64,000 nt of DNA from Nemertoderma westbladi. Taxonomy: Eukaryota; Xenacoelomorpha; Nemertodermatida; Nemertodermatidae. Made by a program: the position numbers and the translations under genes. The notes under the pieces are model-generated. The model worked only from the letters and a program-made list of their open reading frames with translations. It ran no database searches and was not told the DNA's origin. Below, piece after piece: positions 20,631-30,359 of the stretch (its first letter is position 1; every line of letters starts with the position of its first letter). Where the stretch lies: the NCBI GenBank assembly GCA_032718475.1, contig JAUCBJ010008121.1, positions 45,068 through 109,067 on the forward strand, written 5' to 3'.

Positions 20631-20786
20631 GGTATCTTTTAACCCACACTCTTTGTGAGATTTACTTGAATATATCATTATAATAAATATGTACCCCGTA
20701 TTGACGGGGTCTAAACTCTAATTTTTAATCTCCCAAAGCGGAGCTTCACAAAGCTAGAACAATCATGGCGAATGCGGCCATAAATA
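20631..20786 (+). repeat. Split direct repeat B2
   Basis: Copy of B1 ending in gcggccataaata, after which BEL1 leader sequence resumes. A 54-bp spacer (20577-20630) separates it from A2. Confidence 0.8.
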
Positions 20787-21832
20787 TACTTGAACAGTTA
20801 AAAGAACCACGGCATCTGCTGGAGTGACCGGTGCACAAAATCACCAGTCTTTACCTACGCCAAGCAGCCCGTGTAGTACCGGGGTTAATTTAACTATAGC
20901 GGTATGTATAACAAACACAATTACTGTAGGAACAAACTTGGGGAATGAATGTTGCGAATAATCGCATAAACTCTGAATAATAAATATTACGCTACGCGTA
21001 CAAACTACTCAAACAAAATGCAGACCAAATACTGACAGACTACTATCAAGCCTAAATAAACTACAGGACATGCAGACTCCGAAATGATTAGGTAGTATGC
21101 GTTCTAACCCAGTAGTACGACTTATTCTTTAGATGGGGGTTTACCTTACAGCTTTGGCTGCCCCTACTTCCTAACCGTTCTTTATCGGACAGGCTCTACA
21201 CACACTGCATCCGTTCAGACCTAATAACAGCCAGACAACTATCCAGCCTACAAATTATCTAAATAAATATTATACGCTACCTGTACAGACTACACAAACA
21301 AAGTACAGACTAAACGATGGCAGACTACTCTCAAGCCTAAATAAACTACAGGACAGGCAGACTCCGAAATGATTAGGTAGTATGCGTTCTAACCCAGTAG
21401 TACGACTTATTCTTTAGATGGGGGTTTACCTTACAGCTTTGGCTGCCCCTACTTCCTAACCGTTCTTTATCGGACAGATGATCTACACGCACTGCAATCC
21501 GTTCAGACTTAACAGCAATCAGACAACAGCTCAGCCTACAAATTGTCTGTACAATCTGATCAGGCTTACACGCCTTCTGTTCAATACTGGCCTACAAACA
21601 AATAAAACTTGACAGAAATAAGTAAAAATCTCAATAAAAAACCAGGGCTGCAGTCCCTGATTAATTATTAAGGCCTACCGGTATATAATTATCAAAATCG
21701 AATAATACTGCTGTACCTATACTGCTGTAGGTACCGGTCCGGATGATCAGGCAGTCAGGCCTACTGGTTACCGATCGACCGGTACTTTCGACTAGATTGC
21801 TTACACCGCAATCCAGAAGCAATATCTGTTAT
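20787..21832 (-). other. BEL1 5' leader, LTR-proximal part, with tandem duplication
   Basis: Non-coding. Two tandem units with a period of about 284 bp start near 20982 and 21265. They share long identical stretches, for example gcagactccgaaatgattag and gcgttctaacccagtagtac. On the element strand the bases next to the LTR are ataacagatattgcttctgg. A TGG 18-20 bases in may mark a primer-binding site, but I cannot assign a tRNA. Confidence 0.5.
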
Positions 21833-23011
21833 TGTTTGCGCTTTTGAAGACCTTTGACAGTTTAACCTGCCAAAATTAGAATGTCTTTTGGATGATAGAT
21901 AGTCTTTAGCCTATGACGAGTATTTGATACACTACATTAGCCGAAGCCAGTCTATGCGCAATCATTCACCCGTTGGATATACCCGGGAGACTGAGTTCGG
22001 AGCTTAATGATTGATGGTGTAAGCCTACTGTATTATTCGACTGATCGTAATATATAATCTCTGACAAATATTATTCACTTTCGGGAAATATTAACAGTTC
22101 CTTTAGGACGTGGCGCTCTAAATATGTAAACAGAGTTATGACTTAAACTAGTCACAACGAAAAGGCTATAGATTAACGTATATGGCGCATTCTTTAGGAG
22201 ATGCTTTGTTATCAGTTACACTCATACACAATGCTGCACAATACTGCACACTAATCTGCCGACCTTCACTAAATTTAGTCACGTATAAAGAGAGCAACAG
22301 ACAATTTATGTTGGGCATATGAAATAGCATTAAATTCACTTCAAACCACTTAACATACATAGGTCGCAATCGTTTATCTGTAACCGGTCTCTCTAACCTT
22401 TAGTATATCAAGAAGGTGGGGTGTCTGACTATTGATCAGTATTCCGATATAATAATTCATCAACAAATATAACGAATAACCAACATTAAAAGCAGCAATA
22501 TTAATGTATAAATGATTATTAAGTGAATGAGTTAACTTGTGTAACTCGTGAGTAGTTAAGATAACAGATATACGTTCTATAATTAAGCCTACTAATGTAA
22601 GACTAAAGACTGAAACACGGAAGTGCCAAAAGCCGGTTCTTAGGCTCTGGGCAAAAACATAACACTGAACTGCTGAGTTCTGTATACACCTCCAACACAG
22701 AGACAAAAAACGCTCTGATTGGTCAACCGAACAACGAGAGAACAAAGAAACAAAGAAACGTCGACGTGGCAATATCAGCTGCTAGCCATCGTCATGGTAG
22801 CGACACTGTTTTCAAGAGTATCCAGCTTATCGCGTCACGAGATTGCAGATTATGTCCTCTAAAGTACAAACACAGTACAAATACAGAAGAAATGACTTTT
22901 ATGTCCTCTAAAACACCAGTACAGCAAGGACACGGCCCTTTTATGCCTGGCAAACCAACTACAGAGTACTTTAAGGGAAAATAACCGGTTAATGACGCAA
23001 AAGCTTTTACA
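21833..23011 (-). repeat. LTR (probable 5' LTR of BEL1)
   Basis: This 1179-bp TG...CA block is collinear with 378-1543. I counted roughly 27 differences, including indels, over the first 545 bp. It ends at aaaagcttttaca, right beside the C-rich minisatellite. If it does not belong to BEL1 it is a solo LTR of the same family. Confidence 0.75.
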
Positions 23012-24790
23012 CCCACCCACCCACCCACCTAAGCACGTATACTTACCCACACCCACCCACCTACCTAAGCACACCTAGTTAACCGCACCCACCTAAGCAC
23101 ATCGACTTAACCGCACCCACCCACCTAAGCACGTCTACTTACCCACACCCACCCACACACCTAAGCACATCGACTTAACCGCACCCACCCACCCACCTAA
23201 GCACGTATTCTTACCCGCACCCACTCACCTACCTAAGCACACCTAGTTAACCGCAACCACCTAAGCACATCGACTTAACCGCACCCACCCACCCACCTAA
23301 GCACGTATACTTAACCACACCCACCCACCCACCTATGCACGTATACTTACCCACACCCACTCACCTACCTAAGCACACATAGTTAACCGTACCCACCTAA
23401 GAACATCGACTTAACCGCACCCTCCCACCCACCTAAGCACGTCTACTTACCCGCACCCACCCACACACCTAAGCACATCGACTTAACCACACCCACCCAC
23501 CCACCTATGCACGTATACTTACCCACACCCACCCACCTACCTAAGCACACCTAGTTAACCACACCCACCCACACACCTAAGCACGTCTACTTACCCGCAC
23601 CCACCCACCCACCTAAACACGTCTACTTAACCGCACCCACCCAGCCACCTAAGCACTCCTACTAGTTAACCGCACCCACCTAAGCACATCGACTTAACCG
23701 CATCCACCCACCCACCTAAGCACGTCTACTTACCCGCACCCACCCACCCACCTAAGCACGTCTACTTACCCACACCCACCCACACACCTAAGCACATCGA
23801 CCTAACCGCACCCACCCACCCACCTAAGCACGTATTCTTACCCGCACCCACTCACCTACCTAAGCACACCTAGTTAACCGCAACCACCTAAGCACATCGA
23901 CTTAACCGCACCCACCCACCCACCTAAGCACGTATACTTAACCACACCCACCCACCCACCTAAGCACGTATACTTACCCGCACCCACTCACCTACCTAAG
24001 CACACCTAGTTAACCGCACCCACACCTAAGCACATCGACTTAACCGCACCCACCCACCCACCCACCTAAGCACGTATACTTAACCACACCCACCCACCCA
24101 CCTATGCACGTATACTTACCCACACCCACCCACCCACCTATGCACGTATACTTACCCACACCCACCCACCTACCTAAGCACACCTAGTTAACCACACCCA
24201 CCCACACACCTAAGCACGTCTACTTACCCGCACCCACCCACCCACCTAAACACGTCTACTTAACCGCACCCACCCAGCCACCTAAGCACTCCTAGTTAAC
24301 CGCACCCACCTAAGCACATCGACTTAACCGCATCCACCCACCCACCTAAGCACGTCTACTTACCCGCACCCACCCACCCACCTAAACACATCTACTTACC
24401 CGCACCCACCCACCCACCTAAACACATCTACTTAACCGCACCCACCCACCCACCTAAGCACGTGTACTTAACCGCACCCACCCACCCACCTAAGCACGTA
24501 TACTTACCCACATCCACCCACCTACCTAAGCACACCTGGTTAACCGCACCCACCTAAGCACATCGACTTAACCGCATCCACCCACCCACCTAAGCACGTC
24601 TACTTACCCGCACCCACCCACCCACCTAAGCACGTCTACTTAACCGCACCCACACACCAAACTAAGCAAGCACGTCTACTTAACCGCACCCAACCTCCCC
24701 TACCCCTACACACCTAACTACCCGCACTCACCTACCCCTACCCACCCTCCCTCCCTCCCACACCCTATTTACCCGCACCGACCGCCCGAA
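23012..24790. repeat. C-rich minisatellite, about 36-bp unit
   Basis: About 1.8 kb of tandem units built on acccacccacccacctaagc followed by acgtctacttacccgc and variants (tatac, attct; acatcgacttaaccgc; acacctagttaaccgc). Longer blocks recur in the same order, so there is higher-order structure: the run near 23160-23600 is echoed near 23790-24260. It decays into cccct/ccctc repeats to about 24790. The other strand carries dense runs of GGTGGGTGGGTGGG with G-quadruplex potential. No array of unique spacers is present. Confidence 0.9.
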
Positions 24791-26090
24791 CCTAACAAAC
24801 ACACCCACCCCTACTTTTTCTACCTTATTCAGACTCCACGGCAAACATTCTCGGAGCAATCATGCCGTACCAGAAATTTACAAAAACGGAAAGCAGGGAC
24901 AGTTTTCGCAAAACGTTTTTTACAAGAAACGTTTTTTTGATAATCGTTTCCTATCAAATAATGCTAAGTATTTACATCCTAGAACATTCGATAACTATTG
25001 TAAATTATTGTAATTAATAGGTAGGTTGCTTTTTTTACCATATATTATTAAATAAATGTGAGATATTTAGTGCAGTTAGTTTAATTATAATATCGTAAAC
25101 ATCACTGCACAATAATGCGTTTTACACACCAGATCTTTAAAACATTACCTTTATTCGCATGCGAAAATAAGGGTTATGCCCGAGCCAGCCTAGAGGCCAA
25201 GCAAGGTACCGGTAGCCGTAGCAATGCAAGAAGCTAGAAGCTTCCTATTGGGTGCTATTTTTAGATCCTTCCCCCTTTTCTTACCCCCTCATCCGTGCCA
25301 CCACTGGTTCAGCCAAACAACCCAGGCAGCTCCGTAGCCCATCATTGTTCCAATTCTTCTGGTAGACTATCATTACGGCTCTCCTAATTTGTTTCAAATT
25401 TGTTTCACTGGCATTCTTAACATTATTCCAATTTTTTGAGCTCCGTAGCCCATCATTGTTCCAATTCTCCGGTAGACTATCATTACGGCCCTCCTAATTT
25501 GTTTCAAATTTGTTTCATTGGCATACATACTGTAGCATTGCAGGTAGGACACCATTACGTGGCTCCTAATATGTTTCAATTATGTTCCAATTTTGTTTCA
25601 ACTAACAGAGACATACTAGTGGCAGTACGCAGCTACAGAACTAGGCCTTGGTAGGCCTATATTCACTGATTGCCTGACTGTGACATATCTGCCTGTAGGC
25701 AAATTTCCAATAGGGTGTCGTTTCAGCCTTCCCATCATAGGGTTACAATTAACATTGAGTAATTAGCTGTTGCCTAGAAGGAAAAATATAACTTTAAACT
25801 GTGTTCCTAAATTTCGTTTATTGTTTTGGTTAGAAAAACCTGCTATTATGACCTGATAATTTCCTTTAAAAGTTACCTTATTAAATGGTGAATTGAATAT
25901 CGAAATTAAATATTCACAAAATTAAGTTCATATGTTAAAATAGGCTGAAACAACACCAAAATTGGTAATACTGTCAGACTGTGTACTGTAGTAACATGCG
26001 ACCTGTAGGGTGGATTGTACGTACAGTACATTCCGTATATTACTTAAACAATAACACGGGAAGGCTGAAACGACACCCCAATTGGAAATT
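24791..26090. other. Intergenic, no gene seen; one short tandem duplication
   Basis: AT-rich DNA without a supported reading frame. A unit of about 108 bp (agctccgtagcccatcattg ... ttggcatt) is tandemly duplicated at about 25331-25438 and 25439-25545. Confidence 0.6.
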
Positions 26091-26553
26091 TGCGAACGGG
26101 ACAGAGAGCTTACACCATGACCCGTAATATAGTGCCATTTTCTGATGACACGGAACCCCCCTCCCCCCCCCCCAAATTTTTCTACAAATCTTTATCTTTA
26201 TTGTATGGCTTGAAATTTGAAACACAACTAGTTCAACTCAACTGGAAACAACTGGTTGATATTGATATTGATATTGATTTATTAGTGACGGGACACATAA
26301 TAGATAATATTTAAGTTGGTATAGACCGTTAGCAACCATACAATTGTTATAGATACAGTACGAGATATTTTTGTTATGAATTTAAATCAGTATGGTATGA
26401 AAAATATATGAACAGTACATCTTACGCGAGTTATATCGATAAAATTGTCACTTAATGGGATAGCCACATGAGGCGGACCTCGTTTCCATGTGGGTCCCCG
26501 CTATGTAATAATGTTTTAGGCAAAATAGTCGGGGAAGTAATAAAATTAAATTT

Positions 26554-27060
26554 AGGACTACAGATTAGAATACACATGAACTACTAATAAGATTGTATAA
26601 TTGTTGGGGAAGCAATAAAAATTAAATTCAAGACTACAAATAAAAATACACAAATAAAATTGTCAGTGCTTTAATCTAAAAATGGTTATGGGTGGGATGA
26701 TTTGAAATTTGTTACTTAAAATTGTCAAATATTTAGATAAAATAAATATAAAAAAAACAAACTTAGTAAAGGAACTGCGATGCATTGTTTGTGGACTACA
26801 GATTAGAATACACATGAACTACTAATATGATTGTATAATTGTTGGGGAAGCAATAAAAATTAAATTCAAGACTACAAATAAAAATACACAAATAAAATGG
26901 TCAGTGCTTTAATCTAAAAATGGTTATAGATGGGATAATTTAAAATTTGTTACTTAAAATGTTTCTGTCAATTTACTGTCAAAAATTCTGTCAAGTATTT
27001 AGATAAATAAAGGTAGAAAAACAAACTTAGTAAAAGAACTGCGATGCATGTTTATGAATT
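26554..27060. repeat. Two tandem AT-rich units, about 239 bp
   Basis: Both units begin with ggactacagattagaatac and run through cagtgctttaatctaaaaat to aactgcgatgcat. A partial third unit (ggggaagtaataaaattaaa) precedes them at about 26530. Confidence 0.7.
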
Positions 27061-27092
27061 AAGTGGGTTAATAGTGTGCAAGTAATTGTGAT

Positions 27093-27715
27093 TCATGCGT
27101 CGGTTAGAGTATTTAAGTAATGGCGTTTTACTTGGTGTTTAAAAGACTCTAGTGTCGTTGCCTCTGTTACACAGTTCGGTAGGGCGTTCCAGAACGCTGG
27201 GCCTCGATAGTCGAATGAGTTCTGTGCGAATTTAGTATTCTTATGGGGGATCGATGCTTTTGTTCTCGGGGTTCGTGTTGATCGCGTGTTTTTATTGAAG
27301 TTAACCATATCTTGGATGTAACTCGGTGAGGTTCCGCGCTGGGTCTTGTACATAAGAGTTACCAGATTTTGTTGCACTCGATATTCTATTGGTAGCCAGT
27401 TTATGGTTTTGTAGTGCGATGGATAGATGTGGCTGCGGTCCTCTAAAGATAAGCAATATCGAATGCACTTCCGCTGCAGTGCCTCAAGCTTGTTGCGCCA
27501 GATTGAGCTGATTGAGTAGAACCAGACAGCAGCAGCATAGTCCATGAGAGGCTGTATCAGCGCGTTACATAGTAGGCGACGTAGGTTGTAGTCTAGTACC
27601 CCGGAGAATCGGTAAATAAATTTTAATCTAGAATTCCCTTTCTTGACTATCGCGGTGATCTACGACTCTCCGTTCATTGATTGGTCTAGTTTGCAACCCA
27701 TTGTTACCATGAAGC
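27093..27715 (-). pseudogene. CR1/L2-like LINE reverse transcriptase, C-terminal fragment
   Basis: The - strand frame carries the thumb and C-terminal region of a non-LTR RT: MGCKLDQS near the start, RLLCNALIQPLMDYAAAVW, then TINWLPIEYRVQQNLVTLMY and RGTSPSYIQDMV, ending with GPAFWNALPNCV. This succession is typical of CR1/L2-like elements. It has one in-frame TAG near 27660 and no upstream RT palm motifs, so it is a dead 5'-truncated remnant. Confidence 0.75.
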
Positions 27716-28356
27716 CGGGATTTTCGATATCGCCTTTAAATTTTTTTTATAAACGTTTTAAAAAAGTGTCTTTTGCGAAATCGCACCATCCGTATCATTG
27801 TCATCCTCCACATTAGTCGTAATTTTATCATATCAATAGAAAGCTTGCTTTGTAAAGATTCCAAATATGTAAAAATATCTGAATTTCGTTGAGAAATAGC
27901 TGAGAAATAGGCGTTCAAAGATTGCAAGAATTATTGTTCGCTGCAGGCCATTTATTATATTTAATAAATACACAACATTCTAGAACGTGTTATTTATTTT
28001 ATGAGTTGGTTGGCAACAGTGGTATGCCTATACAATATCTATATTGCGTATCTAATCATACATAAACAAATTGTTCCAAATTGTTCCCATTTATTAAATA
28101 GAATAAATGGCCTGCAGCGAACGATAATTCTTGCAATCTTTGAACGACTATATCTCAGCTGTTTCTCAACGAAATTCAAACATTGTTACATATTTGGAAT
28201 CCTTGGAAAGCAAGCTTTTTAATGATATCTATAAAGCGAGGGAAATGTGAAGAATGGCAATGATAGCAATGATAGCAATTTTGCAAAAGACACTTTTGTA
28301 AAACCCTTATAAAAAAATGTAAAGGTAAAATCGAAAATTCCGGCTTCATGGTAACA
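27697..28356. repeat. Large imperfect hairpin, about 250-bp arms
   Basis: The arms at 27697-27950 and 28107-28356 are reverse complements with scattered changes. Examples are ttaccatgaagccgg against ccggcttcatggtaa, and aaagcaagctt beside a shared tttggaatc word. The loop is about 155 bp. It looks like a foldback element nested in the larger TIR element. Confidence 0.6.
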
Positions 28357-28760
28357 ACCACGGTGAGTTGAACTAGTTGTGTTTCAAATTTCAAGCAATA
28401 TGATAAAGATCTGTACAAAATTTTGGGGGGGGGGGGGGGTCCGTGTCATCAGAAAATGACACTGTATTACGGGTCATGGTGTACTAACTGTGCAGTGAAT
28501 CTTCAGTGGGTTTTGCTAGGCCTACCCTATCTACCTAGTTAACTTGTCAGCAGACTTTGTCTTGTTTTCTTAGCTTCAACCTTCAAGCATTAATAAATAA
28601 TTAGACTGTTAGACGCCAGTATGCAGGTCTGTCTACCTTGTTAGATAGTGTAGTCTTAGAGTAGTACATAATAACTATTATAGTTTATAATTTATTATTG
28701 GTGTTATGGGTGAATGAGTGGCTTCATATTATTCTTCATATTCTTATAGGCTTCATACTT

Positions 28761-29013
28761 TTTTGTTGGACACAACTTTTGCAAAGACGGCAATGACGTC
28801 CAGGTGGGATCGAACTAGTGACCTCCGGGTTGGAAGCCTGACGCTCTAACCATTCAGCTAGCGGCTCAGGTAAAAGATAGACTTGGAAATACTATCTGAT
28901 GCCTTGTATGTCCGCAATTTACCTCCTCATGGCCTCCCATCTGTCATACCATCATCGGCTGCCACTGTGCTCATCCCTACAGTACTTTGCAAAAGCTGTG
29001 CCCAACAAAAAAT
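28761..29013 (-). mobile_element. tRNA-derived SINE-like unit with inverted ends
   Basis: Near-inverted ends (ttttgttggacacaactttt and gcaaaagctgtgcccaac) enclose about 250 bp. On the - strand, 28866-28800 reads gctagctgaatggttagagc, then an anticodon-like ctTCCaa loop, then agttcgatccc. This gives good Pol III box A and box B matches and a Gly(UCC)-like core. The acceptor and T stems do not close, so it is tRNA-derived rather than a tRNA gene. Confidence 0.5.
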
Positions 29014-29588
29014 TTATAACTATTATAGTGTTATAGTGTTATAGTAGCATTATAGTATTATATAATGTAACCAACTACAGTGCCCTCTATAGCGAATTTC
29101 CGGGGTCTTTATGTGCTTTTCCTATCTTCTTTTTTGTTTTTGTTTTTGTTTTTGTCTTCGGTTTTCTGTTTCTTGTTTTTTTCTTAATCTGTAAAAATTC
29201 CCTGGCAACCCAGCACCTTAACCAATAAGTAGACAGTTATCATTATGTTGTATTCTACCTAACCATGCGCTTTAAAGTAGACACCTTATAATCCTATGTA
29301 ACCTACCCAATCCAATTATACAGTACCATTCAGTATGTAGACACATGACCACTCCTGGGATTTCCCTATCAGCTTCTCCCAACCTTATAACCCAAACTTC
29401 AACCCTATATTTGTACTTTAGATTAACAGCTTACAACTAACTCGGTGTATTTTCCCTATCACAATTACCTTACAGTATACAGTATACACACGTTAACCTT
29501 TCTGGAATTCACCTATCAGGTATTTCCCCTTTAGAACTTATATATATATAGACCCCCCACCTTTTCCTGTTAGTTGCCAGTACATAGT
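29014..29588. other. Intergenic, no gene seen
   Basis: T-rich and AT-rich DNA (tttttg repeat at about 29130-29155) with no supported frame or promoter signal. Confidence 0.5.
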
Positions 29589-29616
29589 CTGATGCAGACC
29601 GGTAGGTCGAAAACGT
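29589..29616 (+). ncRNA. Hammerhead-like core, possibly from a Penelope-like element
   Basis: The text ctgatgcagacc-ggta-ggtcgaaaacg resembles the CUGAUGA, stem II, GAAA core of hammerhead motifs found in Penelope-like elements. GACC/GGTC forms the stem. There is one extra base between CTGATG and the stem, and stems I and III are not evident, so it is likely a degenerate remnant. Confidence 0.3.
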
Positions 29617-30359
29617 TTACTATTGTATCTTTATTTAATATAATATAACCAGCTAAAGACCCTCAATACTTTATATTTTTCTATCATCTATGCACTTGTT
29701 AGATAGTGAAAGTTTATAATTCAGTACTTGACAGCATGCGAGTGGTGTTAATAGTCGTTGGTCACTGACTGTGTAGAGTGTACGTACATACAGCAGTAAA
29801 CGTACAGCTTTGTACTGTACAGTGAACTTTCAGTAGGTGCAGCTACTTATTATTAGGCCTAGGTGTGAAGTTTGCATTATTGAAATCAGGATTACCATCA
29901 ATCATTTATTGACAATAGTATGTACCGGTACCGCTAGGTCTAATTGTTAGATAGTGAAAGTTTACATGACAACATGAGCGGAATCAGCACTATACTCAAG
30001 CAGACATCGTACAGAAAGTTTGTAGACCTACTGAATGGTTGTTGTTAGATTACATGAGTGAATTCCTGCTGTTAGATTACATGAGTGAATTCCTGCTGTT
30101 AGATTACATGAGTGAATTCCTGCTGTTAGATTACATGAGTGAATTCCTGCAGGATTTGTATCACTCTCCACGAGTCATTAGGCTGTAGGTACCAGTAGTT
30201 TCTGTACCGGTAGTAATACTAAATCTGTGTATTATGTATCTGTGTACTATGTAAATCTGTGCATTTGGCATGCCAACTCACCACTACCGGCCCTATTGTG
30301 CTATTGTGGTGCAGGCCTATGTTGCTTTATTCTTATCCGTAAGATCACTTGTGTAAAAA
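29617..30359 (+). other. Upstream region of the MLH3-like gene, with a 27-bp tandem repeat
   Basis: Between 30045 and 30150 a 27-bp unit (gctgttagattacatgagtg plus aattcct) is repeated four times almost perfectly. A 5' UTR and promoter must lie here, but I see no reliable TATA box or initiator. The start ATG at 30360 is preceded by gtgtaaaaa. Confidence 0.55.

Larger units (their letters stand above)
13971..20786 (+). mobile_element. Ngaro-type tyrosine-recombinase retrotransposon with split direct repeats
   Basis: Layout: A1 (13971-14294), gag, RT/RNase H, tyrosine recombinase, B1 (20093-20252), A2 (20253-20576), a short spacer, B2 (20631-20786). A1 and A2 are 324 bp and nearly identical (I see two substitutions). 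B1 and B2 differ by an 11-bp indel and a few bases. The A1-ORFs-B1-A2-B2 order is the split-direct-repeat design of Ngaro/PAT elements. The absence of a methyltransferase after RNase H favours Ngaro. Both outer ends and the B1/A2 junction share taaata, as expected for integration of a circular intermediate; no target duplication is expected. It lies within the BEL1 leader, so it is younger than BEL1. Confidence 0.85.
378..23011 (-). mobile_element. BEL/Pao LTR retrotransposon BEL1, nearly complete, with nested Ngaro-type insertion
   Basis: Proposed limits run from the 3' LTR (378-1543) to the 5' LTR (21833-23011), both reading on the - strand. Inside are the leader (20787-21832 and 12850-13970, split by a 6.8-kb tyrosine-recombinase element), the gag-pol frame (4798-12849) and a 3.2-kb 3' region. 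Without the nested insert the element is about 15.8 kb, large for BEL/Pao. The 5-bp flanks are ccccc (373-377) and cccac (23012-23016). They resemble each other but do not prove a target-site duplication, because the right flank is itself a C-rich repeat. Assigning 21833-23011 as this element's 5' LTR is inference from orientation, order and similarity. Confidence 0.7.
26107..28489. mobile_element. Inverted-repeat (TIR) element with nested contents
   Basis: Arms of about 125 bp at 26107-26240 and 28366-28489 are inverted copies sharing acaccatgacccgtaat, a cccccc tract and ttgaaacacaactagttc. Between them lie two tandem units of about 239 bp (starting near 26554 and 26793), a LINE fragment and a large hairpin. 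No transposase frame is visible, so if mobile it is non-autonomous. The core ccaaatttttctacaaatct recurs in the small foldback at 39580-39738. Confidence 0.55.

Noticed and set aside
22766-23074. Short frames at the LTR/minisatellite border
   Set aside because: Encoded by LTR and cccac repeats. No protein-like content.
23012-24790. Regular repeats resembling a CRISPR array
   Set aside because: Units are contiguous and the apparent spacers are themselves repeated; host is eukaryotic. It is a minisatellite.
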